This document shows, piece by piece, positions 16,077 through 23,542 of a DNA stretch of 64,000 nt. The DNA comes from Collinsella aerofaciens. Its GTDB lineage: Bacteria > Actinomycetota > Coriobacteriia > Coriobacteriales > Coriobacteriaceae. Positions within the stretch are counted from its first letter, which is position 1. Every line of letters starts with the position of its first letter. Under the pieces are notes generated by a model. That model was given only the letters and a program-made list of their open reading frames with translations. It did not search any database and was not told the origin of the DNA. The stretch is taken from NCBI RefSeq assembly GCF_015557435.1, contig NZ_JADNOH010000037.1, forward strand, positions 31,974 through 95,973. Reading direction: 5' to 3'. The position numbers and the translations under genes are program-made.

Positions 16077-16523
16077 TCAGTTCTCCTTTTCATAGATGAG
16101 GTCTACGCGGTCGTAGATGTGATCGACTTTGTTTGCCATGTCGTGCGAGTGCTCGCGCGATTCCCTGATTTCGTCGTGCAGCGCTTCAGTGGAAGCCCTG
16201 AGAGATTCCATAGCGGCTTGCAGCCCTTCCGAAATGTTGTTGCTTCGCTCCATCTGCGCAGCGATACGGCCTTCCATCTCCGAGCGCTCGCGGTCGCGCT
16301 GCGCGCGCTCGTTGAGTTCGTCGCGCTTGCGCTCTTCGCGCTTCAGCTCTAGCTCTGACTGTCGCGCCGCGTTTCGCTCTTCAAGCTCCGCCTTGCGCTC
16401 GTTGTTGCGCTGGTACTCGTTAAGCAGCTGCTTTGCGAGGATTCCGAAGCCGATAGCGATAAGGAACGCGAAGAACCATTCGGCACCGAACGCCGCTGCA
16501 TGGTCTAAAACGCTCTCCGCCAC
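16077..16523 (-). CDS. Membrane-anchored coiled-coil protein of the lysis module (prophage 2)
   Basis: The 148-residue protein has an N-terminal membrane segment (FFAFLIAIGFGILAKQLL) and then a long charged coiled coil (ELELKREERKRDELNERAQR). It is homologous to the prophage 1 protein at 11,870, with the MEGRIAAQMERSN core almost unchanged. It lies directly upstream of the holin gene in transcription order. The function is unknown. Confidence 0.75.
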   Translation of the reverse strand: MAESVLDHAAAFGAEWFFAFLIAIGFGILAKQLLNEYQRNNERKAELEERNAARQSELELKREERKRDELNERAQRDRERSEMEGRIAAQMERSNNISEGLQAAMESLRASTEALHDEIRESREHSHDMANKVDHIYDRVDLIYEKEN

Positions 16524-16524
16524 G

Positions 16525-16971
16525 TCAGCCCTCCGTCACCTCTCGCCAGACGGTTTCGGTGCCGACAGCCCCCGGCTCCCATACGTTGTTGGCAACGAGG
16601 GATTCCCAGACCTTGCCGTTGTGCTTCACGCGGGCACCGAGCGGGTAGGGATTCGTAGAATCGGGCTGCACCCATTCGGGCACTTCCTCTGTCGGCGTGT
16701 CGGGCGTTCCGGCTTCAAGCACCTTCGCCCAAAGGCTCGGCGCTGCCGTGGGCGACCAATCGGGCTGCGAAGTGTGAGCCTGAAGGCACGTGTAAAGCAC
16801 GCCCTCGAAGCGCACGCGCTCGCCCTCGGCGTAGGCGTGGCCGTCTCCGTCCCACTCTGCGAAAAGCGCAGGGCACTTCGCCGCCACGTCGCTAGAGAGC
16901 GACGGCGCTTGACCGTCGAAAATGGCGATGATCGCGCGAAGCTTGCCCTCTTCCTCTTCGGTGAATGTCAT
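16525..16971 (-). CDS. Carbohydrate-binding module-like phage protein
   Basis: The 148-residue acidic protein has two short modules of chitin-binding CBM5/12 type: AYAEGERVRFEGVLYTCLQA (~55-85) and PYPLGARVKHNGKVWESLV (~117-140), each with the VRF/VKHNG...Y/W pattern. Such proteins are common near phage lysis and tail-tip genes. ATG 16,971 with AAAGGGGAACAC is preferred over the longer frame. Cell-wall or glycan binding is inferred. Confidence 0.7.
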   Translation of the reverse strand: MTFTEEEEGKLRAIIAIFDGQAPSLSSDVAAKCPALFAEWDGDGHAYAEGERVRFEGVLYTCLQAHTSQPDWSPTAAPSLWAKVLEAGTPDTPTEEVPEWVQPDSTNPYPLGARVKHNGKVWESLVANNVWEPGAVGTETVWREVTEG

Positions 16972-16992
16972 GTGTTCCCCTTTCTCTCGCAA

Positions 16993-17024
16993 CAAAAAAG
17001 CCCCCGCTAATGCGAGGGCTTCGA
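16993..17024 (-). terminator. Terminator after the DGR2 reverse transcriptase gene
   Basis: On the - strand GAAGCCCTCGC pairs with GCGGGGGCTT, followed by TTTTTTG. It closes the DGR2 operon. Confidence 0.75.
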
Positions 17025-17045
17025 TACCTTGCCATGTCGGCTTCC

Positions 17046-18155
17046 TCAGCCGAAAAGCTCCTTGTATAGCGCGTCCATGCGCTTTACCGTCTCGTGCGCG
17101 CTAAGGCGCTTCATGCTGCCGCGCCACGACTGGTAGGATTGGTTGACCTGCTCGACGGTCATAATCCCCTTGGCGACCAGCGCGGCTTGCTTCTTCAGCT
17201 TGCGCCGCTGCCGCGTCACGGAGGAACGGCACGGGCGAACGACAACCTTTCCGCCCTCGCCATATGAAAACCTCTTCTTCAGGAACACGAAGCCGCGCGT
17301 CAGCTTCACAACGCGCGTCTTCTTGCGGTTGATGATGATTCCCAGATCGTCGCAGAGCGCTTCGATGCGCGAAAGAGCGTCCCAAAGCGTCTGCTTGTCA
17401 AGAGCTATGCAATAGCTATCGTCCATGTATCGCCCGCTCGCCAAGATGCCCGGAAGGGACAGCATCAGATGGTCAACGGGCGAAGGCAGGGCGACGGCTA
17501 GAATCTGGTTCGGCTCGCTGCCAAGACCCAAGCCGCGCGCGCCGTGAGCGTCTATCTGGTCGCTCATGACGCGCTTAACGCGCTCATCGTCAATGGCGCG
17601 GTCGATAAGGCGCTTGCATGCGTCGTGGTCGATGTTTGCGAAGTAGTCCGCGAAATCGACCTGCAAGATGTAGCCTTCCGTTCCGTGCTTTCGGTGGTGC
17701 TCGACAAGCTGGCGCTTCATGCGCCGAATCGCGTAGTCGGTGCCGCGCCCCTTGACGTTCGCGGTGCATCCCTCGGCGAGGGTAGGCCAGATCGCGGGTG
17801 CTAGGGCGTGACGGCTCAACGATTTCTGTATGACGCGCTCTGAGAAGTGGACAGAGCAGATGTGACGAAGCTTGCCGCGCTCGAACAAGTCAAACTCTAT
17901 GAAGCCGCGCCGGAAGTCTGCGCCCATGAGAAGGTCGCGCCGCGCTCTCATGATGTTAGGAATGACGCGCGCCATGTAGCGCTGCACGCTCGATTTCCAG
18001 CGCACGCCAGCGGCAGCGCCGTTGGCGGCATCGTATAGGTTATCGAGATCGGCGACGGCTTCTAGCGTGCATCCCTCGATGCGCTTAGCCCTGTTTTCCG
18101 CGCGCTTGGCATCGCGCCTTGCTCGGCGCGCAGCCCTGCGCTCTTCAGAGTTCAT
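17046..18155 (-). CDS. DGR2 reverse transcriptase
   Basis: In this 369-residue RT the basic N-terminus is MNSEERRAARRARRDAKR. The palm motifs are VDFADYFANIDH, GLGLGSEPNQ and YMDD (243-246, same numbers as DGR1). The protein ends KRMDALYKELFG. The start is ATG 18,155 after GGGGTGCCCTC; the open frame continues upstream to 18,443 only because it runs through the TR and spacer, which are not coding. It probably makes adenine-mutagenised cDNA of TR2 with the DGR2 Avd. Confidence 0.95.
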   Translation of the reverse strand: MNSEERRAARRARRDAKRAENRAKRIEGCTLEAVADLDNLYDAANGAAAGVRWKSSVQRYMARVIPNIMRARRDLLMGADFRRGFIEFDLFERGKLRHICSVHFSERVIQKSLSRHALAPAIWPTLAEGCTANVKGRGTDYAIRRMKRQLVEHHRKHGTEGYILQVDFADYFANIDHDACKRLIDRAIDDERVKRVMSDQIDAHGARGLGLGSEPNQILAVALPSPVDHLMLSLPGILASGRYMDDSYCIALDKQTLWDALSRIEALCDDLGIIINRKKTRVVKLTRGFVFLKKRFSYGEGGKVVVRPCRSSVTRQRRKLKKQAALVAKGIMTVEQVNQSYQSWRGSMKRLSAHETVKRMDALYKELFG

Positions 18156-18365
18156 GAGGGCACCCCGCACGGCTCGCAATCGGCATCCAGCAGCCGCTTG
18201 ACGGTTGACCATGAAACGCGGTCGAACACCGAGAACCGCGCCATGCAAGCAGCGAACGGCAACCGTCGCGGGGTGCATATTTACGGGCTTGCGCCCGATG
18301 GTCGCCCCTTCCTTCCTCAAATGCACGGCGCGCGGCGCTTCCGGCCGCACGGTCTGGCAATGCTT
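18156..18365 (-). ncRNA. DGR2 TR-RT spacer (conserved DGR RNA)
   Basis: The spacer is 210 nt and closely similar to the DGR1 spacer. It holds hairpin CGGGC-GCAA-GCCCG (top-strand positions 18,284-18,297). GCACCCCGC (18,268-18,276) can pair with GCGGGGTGC (18,160-18,168), which includes the RT ribosome-binding site. The same elements in the same order in DGR1 support a functional RNA. Confidence 0.75.
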
Positions 18366-18494
18366 GGGAATCACGGCAGCGGGCGCACCCAGTCGTTCGT
18401 CGGGGCATTGTTGTTGGCATTGCCGTTGCTGTTGACATTGCACGCGCTAGACGAAGACCCGCCCATGACCGACCGCAGCCACCAATTGACGCGA
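18366..18494 (-). repeat. DGR2 template repeat (TR2)
   Basis: TR2 aligns without gaps to VR2 (offset 698). Read in the VR frame, it carries AAC/AAT/AGC codons at the variable positions. Of 23 adenines before the end mark, 13 are replaced in VR2. It ends GATTCCC on the - strand. That end creates a TGA codon where VR2 has TGC, so this adenine cannot be copied into the target without truncating it. It begins about 30 nt after the avd stop; TCGCGCGTTGT upstream matches the DGR1 motif. Confidence 0.96.
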
Positions 18495-18523
18495 TGATTT
18501 CCAAGGGACAACGCGCGAACATT

Positions 18524-18934
18524 CTACCCCTTTCCAATGAGCTTCACGCCCGCGCGAGCGCCCTTTATGAGCTTTATATCGTTCTCGATGCTCTCTGAGA
18601 TCTCTTCGAACTTAGCCACCTTGACGGGTAGCTTCATCGCCAGAAGGCATTGCAGGTCTTGGTAAAGCTGGTTTAGGTCTGCCAAGGCAAGCGTCATGTA
18701 ATGCTTGCGTTCCTCGACGTTCCGCTGTGTGTTCGGGTAGAAGGCATCAGCCTTCACGAGGTTGAACACCACGCTTCGCGCCGTCTCCGCCATGGGGACG
18801 GCGAAGATGAAGCGATAGGATTTGGGCACCGCGCCCGAAGTGACAAGCCGCGTCACTTCGTTTCGAATCGAAACCGCAGTGTTGAAATACTCGAACGTGC
18901 TTAGGTTGCGGTTCCGCACATATACGCCGCTCAA
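18524..18934 (-). CDS. avd: DGR2 accessory variability protein (Avd)
   Basis: This 136-residue four-helix-bundle-type protein is homologous to the DGR1 Avd (SGVYVRNRN, VPKSYRFIFAVP, AETARSVVFN, FYPNTQRN, IKLIKGARAG). It is the RT partner that binds DGR RNA. The inferred start is TTG 18,934, aligning with GTG of DGR1, with GGAGGGGGG about 10 nt upstream; no in-frame ATG is near. It lacks the C-terminal coiled extension of the DGR1 protein. Confidence 0.88.
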   Translation of the reverse strand: MSGVYVRNRNLSTFEYFNTAVSIRNEVTRLVTSGAVPKSYRFIFAVPMAETARSVVFNLVKADAFYPNTQRNVEERKHYMTLALADLNQLYQDLQCLLAMKLPVKVAKFEEISESIENDIKLIKGARAGVKLIGKG

Positions 18935-18969
18935 TTTGCAACATCCCCCCCTCCGTGATTTTCAAAAAA

Positions 18970-18997
18970 ATACTTCGCCCGCGCTTCGCGCGGGGAA
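18970..18997 (-). terminator. Terminator after the DGR2 target gene
   Basis: On the - strand the stem CCCGCGC-GAA-GCGCGGG (within CTTCCCC...GCGAAG) is followed by TATTTTTTTG. The GAA loop and position match the DGR1 terminator. Confidence 0.75.
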
Positions 18998-19002
18998 GTA
19001 TA

Positions 19003-19025
19003 GGCGCATGCGCAAGGCATGCGCC
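19003..19025 (-). other. DGR2 post-VR hairpin with CTTGC loop
   Basis: On the - strand GGCGCATGC and GCATGCGCC form a perfect 9-bp stem with loop CTTGC. It lies 38 nt after VR2. Compared with DGR1 (GGCGACCGC/GCGGTCGCC) the three middle pairs changed together while the outer and inner pairs, the loop and the distance stayed. It is the likely post-VR cruciform of mutagenic homing. Confidence 0.8.
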
Positions 19026-19053
19026 AGACCTGTACTATGTACGGCTGATTTTA

Positions 19054-19956
19054 TCAGCCTAGGAGGAAGCACGGCAGCGGGCGCACCCAGTCGTACGTCG
19101 GGGCATAGCCGTAGGCATAGCCGTAGCCGCCGACATAGCACGCGCCAGACGAAGACCCGCCCATGACCGACCGCAGCCACCAAGTGACGCGACCGCCCAC
19201 GATGCGGCTTGCGGTGTCCGTGAAGATGGGGAACTGCGAATCGAAGCCGACAGAGTAGCCCTTGCTGCCCCATACCGGGCACCCGTAAACCTCCATCTCT
19301 GAGGGCGACCAAATCTTGCCCAAGTCCGCCCAGCTCCAACCGCTCGCTTCAGTGAGCTTGCCGGAAGAAGAATAGCGCTCTTCGAGAAGCACGCGCTGCG
19401 CGAGAATGGCGCTCTGAAGCGTGGACGGCAGAGCGGGCAAGAAATCGTTGATCTCCCAATCGTGGAGCTTCGAGCACAAGTAAGGGTGCTTCTCTTCGGC
19501 GGTGCCGTTGTTGTCGTTCGTCTCGCGCCACTGAAGGTAGCTCGTGTTAGAAGCCTTGTCGCCCGTCACGGAGACTGGCGCTTTCGGCACCATGACGATA
19601 TGGTGCCCCTTCGCGGTGTCGTCGCACTGGTAATACTGGTCGATAGCGCCGATGCGGTAACGCACCGTCTGCGCGGGCACGTTAGCGCCCTCGGAAACGG
19701 GAACGTCGATGTAGTCGCCGATACGAAGACCGGCGAAGTTGGCGTTTCGCGCGCGGTTGCGAAGCCACGTGTAAATGTCGGTGTCGCCGATCTCGTTAGC
19801 GAAGACCGAAGCGAGCGAGCGCCCCGCGTAAGCGTTGATGTTGTGCTGGCGGTCGTATTCCTCGGCGGTCGTGACGGCGTTTGCCGAGTTGCGCGCCGAA
19901 GTGTCCTTGATGTTCTTAGCCGAGCCGCCGACGTTGAGAACGGAAATGTCAGCCAT
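19054..19956 (-). CDS. DGR2 target: tail tip protein with variable C-terminal DUF6273-like / C-type-lectin-like domain
   Basis: The 300-residue protein is homologous to the DGR1 target along its length (ARN.AN..T, NANFAGLRIGDYIDVP, AKGHHIVMVPKAP, WSWADLGKIWSPSEMEVYGCPVWG). The C-terminal variable part reads WWLRSVMGGSSSGACYV then a Gly/Tyr-rich GGYGYAYGYAPTYDW, all Gly/Tyr variants arising at TR adenine codons. It starts at ATG 19,956 with AAGGAGGTTC. It probably sits at the tail tip next to the BppU-like protein encoded just upstream and binds a host surface ligand. Confidence 0.93.
   Translation of the reverse strand: MADISVLNVGGSAKNIKDTSARNSANAVTTAEEYDRQHNINAYAGRSLASVFANEIGDTDIYTWLRNRARNANFAGLRIGDYIDVPVSEGANVPAQTVRYRIGAIDQYYQCDDTAKGHHIVMVPKAPVSVTGDKASNTSYLQWRETNDNNGTAEEKHPYLCSKLHDWEINDFLPALPSTLQSAILAQRVLLEERYSSSGKLTEASGWSWADLGKIWSPSEMEVYGCPVWGSKGYSVGFDSQFPIFTDTASRIVGGRVTWWLRSVMGGSSSGACYVGGYGYAYGYAPTYDWVRPLPCFLLG
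19064..19192 (-). repeat. DGR2 variable repeat (VR2)
   Basis: Against TR2 the - strand codon changes are AAT to ACT, AGC to GGC twice, AAT to TAT three times, AAC to GGC twice and AAC to TAC three times. That is 13 single-base changes, all at template adenines, with no change at G, C or T inside the repeat. The end mark is GCTTCCT against GATTCCC in the TR. Confidence 0.96.
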
Positions 19957-19968
19957 GAAAGAACCTCC

Positions 19969-20970
19969 TTAGTTGAGTGTCGCAGTCTCTCCCGAAACGC
20001 TCGACTGAGAAAGCGTGATGCTCTCGCCAGATTGAGCCGTGACCCTGCTTGAAGGCACGTAGAGCGTTTCGCCGAGGTATAGGTAATCGTCCTGAAGCTC
20101 AGTAACCGCATGCGCAAGCGTCGCATTCTCTTCGCGCAGCTCTTGCACCTCGTCATCTGACGGCGGTTCGATAGCCGCGATAGAGTTTGCGATGTTAAAC
20201 GCGTTCTGCGCGGCGGCGGTGGCATCCTCTGCCGCGCCGTTTGCAGTCTCAGCAGCGGCGTTCGCGCTCGCGGCAGCGGTGTTCGCCGCGCTCGCGGCGG
20301 CGTTGGCGCTTGCGGTCGCAGCGTCGGCGTTCTGCTTCGCCGTGTTGGCGGCAGACGCGGCGTTGTTCGCAGCCGTGGTCGCAGCGTCCGCGTTCTGCTT
20401 CGCCGTGTTTGCGGCAGATGCGGCGGTGTTGGCGGCATCTGCCGCGTTGTTCGCGTTCGTCGCGGCGCTGTTGGCTGTGCTCGCCGCAGTGTTTGCCTTG
20501 CCAGCGGCGGTATTCGCCGCGCTCGCCGCGCTGTTTGCGTTCTTTACCGCCGTCTCTCCACGGTCGATGAGGTCTTGCACGGCATCATCCCAGTTCTGCG
20601 CGGGCTGCTGCCCGTCAAGAGCGCTGCGCAGGATTTCAATTGCGAAGCGCTCCGTCGAATAGGTCTTGCCGCTCTTCGTGATCGTGAAATAGGCTTCGTC
20701 GGTGTAGCCGGACACGCTGCAAAGCTTCGATTCGTCAACCGTGATCGTGGCGGAGTTTCCGCTCACCGAGCACTGGCCGCGATAGTAGTTCCGCTTGTTA
20801 GGCAGAAGCACGACAAGCCATGCCGTAGCGCCGGAAAGCGAGAACTCAGCGCCGTTGTCGTAGATAAGAGCCTTGATGGTGGTTCCGCCATCGTCGCCCT
20901 GACCAACCTTGATGCAGGTTCCCGCGCCCTCCTTCGAGATATCGAGTTCAAGCGTCCGTGTGTTGCTCAT
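19969..20970 (-). CDS. BppU-like baseplate protein with long Ala/Asn-rich coiled region (prophage 2)
   Basis: In this 333-residue protein, residues 1-120 are a BppU-like N-terminal domain (TRTLELDISKEG, TIKALIYDNGAEFSLSGATA, AYFTITKSGKTYSTERFAIE). Residues ~145-255 are a heptad-like helical repeat dominated by Ala, Asn and Thr (AASAANTAKQNADAATTAAN and variants), probably a trimeric stalk. A short second coil and a Ser-rich tip follow. It ends 12 nt before the target gene, the same neighbour order as in prophage 1. ATG 20,970 overlaps the previous stop (TGATG). Confidence 0.75.
   Translation of the reverse strand: MSNTRTLELDISKEGAGTCIKVGQGDDGGTTIKALIYDNGAEFSLSGATAWLVVLLPNKRNYYRGQCSVSGNSATITVDESKLCSVSGYTDEAYFTITKSGKTYSTERFAIEILRSALDGQQPAQNWDDAVQDLIDRGETAVKNANSAASAANTAAGKANTAASTANSAATNANNAADAANTAASAANTAKQNADAATTAANNAASAANTAKQNADAATASANAAASAANTAAASANAAAETANGAAEDATAAAQNAFNIANSIAAIEPPSDDEVQELREENATLAHAVTELQDDYLYLGETLYVPSSRVTAQSGESITLSQSSVSGETATLN
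20200..20530 (-). repeat. Degenerate short tandem repeats encoding the Ala/Asn-rich stalk
   Basis: About 330 nt of imperfect 21-nt-scale repeats (GCGTTGTTCGC / GCGGTGTTGGC / GTCGCAGCG variants on the + strand), including two near-identical copies of the segment encoding TAKQNADAAT. Length changes by slippage or recombination would alter the stalk length. Confidence 0.6.
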
Positions 20971-21371
20971 CACTCGCCGCCTTCCTCGCCGGTTCCGTAA
21001 GCGAGCGCGCGGAGGGCTTCGAGCGCTTCGGCGAAGCTCATAGCAGATCGCGCCTTGCTAGACACGGGCTGCACGTCCGCGCTCGCGGCGACGGCTGGCA
21101 CGCTCGCAGCCAAAGCGTCGAACACATCGACAACCGCCCTCATTCGGTCATCGACGTACAAGGGCTGAACGAGCGTGAAGGGCTGATCGTCGTTGATTGG
21201 CTCCTTCACGTCTTCCGGCTGCACGACGGTTCGGTTTCCGTCTTCATCAACTGCAATGAAAATCATTCCGTTGCTCGCGGCGCGGTTGATAAGCTCTTCG
21301 TCGTATTCGGTCACCATCGCTTCGCAGTTGCCTATCGGGTCGTGCAGCATGTGATAAAGGGTCTTGCTCAT
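20970..21371 (-). CDS. Small tail-module protein of unknown function (prophage 2)
   Basis: The 133-residue protein begins MSKTLYHMLHDPIGNCEAMV, with an acidic middle (VDEDGNRTVVQPEDVKE) and an Ala-rich helical C-terminus. It lies between the tail-associated and BppU-like genes, the place of the 106-residue protein in prophage 1. ATG 21,371 has AGGAGGAACG upstream. No domain is recognised. Confidence 0.65.
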   Translation of the reverse strand: MSKTLYHMLHDPIGNCEAMVTEYDEELINRAASNGMIFIAVDEDGNRTVVQPEDVKEPINDDQPFTLVQPLYVDDRMRAVVDVFDALAASVPAVAASADVQPVSSKARSAMSFAEALEALRALAYGTGEEGGE

Positions 21372-21379
21372 CGTTCCTC

Positions 21380-23542
21380 CTAGTCGAAGTTGCATACCGT
21401 GCAGAAGCCGTCTACAAAGTCGATGCTTCGCGTTGCGTTCCACCATGTAATCGTGCCGTCGCCGTCATCCTGAATCTTGCTGATGTAATGCAACGTGCAA
21501 TCTTTCGTAATCGCATGCGTTGTCGTGGTGCTCTCACTGCTAGATGCAGCGGCGGAAATAAGCGGCGTGGTGATTCGTATATGCTGGTTTCCCGTCAACT
21601 GAAGACCGGTCGTTAGCTGTCCGGTGCTAACGTTTCGCATGTGCGCTGAGAAGTCGATAGTCCCGATCTGCGTTCCGTCTTCGTAGCCTTTAATCTCGCC
21701 ACTGGCAAGACGAATGAGGTTTGAAGCAGAACCGCATTCGAACGTACCGTTAGCGTCGATATTGTTTGCCGTCATGTAGTTTGTCGTAAGCGAACCGGTG
21801 TTGAGGTTCCACGTGCTGCGACCGTATCTGTCGCTGATGATGCCCGTTTCAATGTAGTTGGCATTGATGTAGAGCAGACCACCGCTAAGGTAGATTCCCT
21901 GTGTCTGCCCGTTGTTGGTCAGCTTGTTGAATATGTCGCGTTGCGTCTGAGCATCGACGGCTGAGCTTGCCGCATCGTCGGCGATTTTCTGAACGGTCTT
22001 GCCGCCAACCTCGGTGCTTGCGGAAAGCGAGAACTCGCCGCTTGTCAAATCCCAGCGGTTTTTGCCCTTCTCGTCGGTCAGAAGACCGGCACGCACGCGC
22101 TCGGCTCTCATGGTTCCCGTGTTGATCGCGTCGGCGCTCACCATAGCGCCTGTCAGGAAGGTTCGCCAGTCCCATTGACCGTCAGAAGTGAGGTTCGCGG
22201 CAAGTCGCATGCCCATACCGTTAATGTTGACAGCCCACATGCCCGAAGTCGCTTTGACCGGCAAACCTGTTTCAGCGTCGATGGGTACATTGCTCCACAT
22301 CGTGCCAAGCTCGAATGTCTCGACCTTATAGGTTCCAACGGCGTTGAACTGAGCGTTTAGCGCGGCCTGAAGCTGCTGAAGCCACGAAACCGACGTGCCC
22401 GCCGCAGCGTCATAGATTGCGTTTTGCTGGCTGTTGCTCTTTAACGCGTTGCTCACGCTCTGCCACATGTCGGCCATGTTGTCAGTAAGAGTGCCGAACG
22501 TAACGGTCGCGTCTCCGGTGAGCAAGTCGCGCTCAATCTGAGACACGCGGCCATGAAGGCGCACGCCCTCGGCAGAAAAGCCCTTGTCGATGATCGCAAC
22601 GTCATCGCCAACGCCCACGCCCTCCCACGAGCGCCCGAAGGCGTATAGGTCGATAACCGAAGCGGTGTAGGTTACTTTCGGCTCCTTCACTTGCTCCAAG
22701 TAGTCTTTCGTTTCCTGCAAGAGCTGCGCCGCATCCTCGCACTGCTCGTTGACGTATGACGCGACGGCGGGAAGAATGCCGCCCTCGCCGTCAGGGTGCC
22801 CCCAGACGGCTGTTGCTTCGGCATCCTCCACGTAGTCTTTGCCGCCGTTGATATCGCCGAAGGTGAGACGGCGACCGTAGCCACCGCTCTCAGTCTCAAC
22901 GCCCTTGCCGTAGCCGTAGACGCGCGTCTTCGGGTTGTCGCTCGCAACCGAGCGCTTGACGGAAACGAGGTCTTTAGTCCACGTGAACCGCTTTGCACTG
23001 CTCTGGTTTCCGCGCTTCGCGCGCACGCCCACGCGGCGGCTAACTATGCCCGCGCCGTCGTGGACGATGAGCGTTTCAAGCTCGCCGCCCCACGTCTCGA
23101 TGATTCCGGCCAATCCCTCGCGCACGCTCTCATGGTAGAAGGTGCGCGAAGCGCTGCCGCCCTGATCGCACGTGCCGACCTCCCAGCGCGTGTCTGCGAT
23201 AATGGACGTGAGGGCTACCGACACGCTGCCAGAAGGCCGCTTATCGTCCAGCCAGTCATCCCACGTCTCGTTAACCGAGTTGATGCAGACGGCTTGCGTC
23301 TCTGGCGCGCCGTCATCGTCGTGTACGCGGTCGATGGTGTCAACGATGTGCTCGTGGCACACGCCCTGAAGGTCAATCCAGACTACGCGGTCGCCCTTCA
23401 CGAGGTCTTCGGCGCACGTGATGTTCAGTTCGTCGGTTCCGTCCAGCGCGTCGGTGTGCGTCGCAGCGCTCACCGTGAGCCGCCCCAGATTGTCGCCCCA
23501 GCGGTTGAAGCGGGTGAAGCCGATACGTCTTATTAAAGCCAT
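21380..23542 (-). CDS. Tail-associated / minor structural protein (Tal-like, prophage 2)
   Basis: In this 720-residue protein the N-terminal region (LDGTDELNITCAEDLVKGDR, VVWIDLQGVCHEHIVDTIDR, KRFTWTKDLVSVKRSVASDN, YGYGKGVETESGGYGRRLTF) is homologous to the prophage 1 protein at 4,678. The C-terminal half has repeated phage fibre motifs (NTGTMRAERVRAGLL, KNRWDLTSGEFSLSA, RSTWNLNTGSLTTNY). It is probably the tail tip hub. ATG 23,542 with GGGTGGAACG is preferred over the upstream GTG. Confidence 0.82.
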   Translation of the reverse strand: MALIRRIGFTRFNRWGDNLGRLTVSAATHTDALDGTDELNITCAEDLVKGDRVVWIDLQGVCHEHIVDTIDRVHDDDGAPETQAVCINSVNETWDDWLDDKRPSGSVSVALTSIIADTRWEVGTCDQGGSASRTFYHESVREGLAGIIETWGGELETLIVHDGAGIVSRRVGVRAKRGNQSSAKRFTWTKDLVSVKRSVASDNPKTRVYGYGKGVETESGGYGRRLTFGDINGGKDYVEDAEATAVWGHPDGEGGILPAVASYVNEQCEDAAQLLQETKDYLEQVKEPKVTYTASVIDLYAFGRSWEGVGVGDDVAIIDKGFSAEGVRLHGRVSQIERDLLTGDATVTFGTLTDNMADMWQSVSNALKSNSQQNAIYDAAAGTSVSWLQQLQAALNAQFNAVGTYKVETFELGTMWSNVPIDAETGLPVKATSGMWAVNINGMGMRLAANLTSDGQWDWRTFLTGAMVSADAINTGTMRAERVRAGLLTDEKGKNRWDLTSGEFSLSASTEVGGKTVQKIADDAASSAVDAQTQRDIFNKLTNNGQTQGIYLSGGLLYINANYIETGIISDRYGRSTWNLNTGSLTTNYMTANNIDANGTFECGSASNLIRLASGEIKGYEDGTQIGTIDFSAHMRNVSTGQLTTGLQLTGNQHIRITTPLISAAASSSESTTTTHAITKDCTLHYISKIQDDGDGTITWWNATRSIDFVDGFCTVCNFD

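Larger units (their letters stand above)
17046..19956 (-). mobile_element. Diversity-generating retroelement 2 (DGR2)
   Basis: On the - strand the order is target gene with VR (19,064-19,192), hairpins (18,970-19,025), avd (18,524-18,934), TR (18,366-18,494), structured spacer (18,156-18,365), RT (17,046-18,155). The order and spacing copy DGR1. TR/VR differences are confined to template adenines (13 of 13 internal changes). Confidence 0.96.

Noticed and set aside
18156..18443. Open frame extending the DGR2 RT by about 95 residues upstream
   Set aside because: It runs through TR2 and the spacer. The DGR1 RT start aligns with ATG 18,155, and the ribosome-binding site GGGGTG lies just before that ATG.
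20192..20662. Repeats at 20.2-20.5 kb as a CRISPR array
   Set aside because: Units are contiguous, degenerate and lie in frame within the BppU-like gene; there are no unique spacers.
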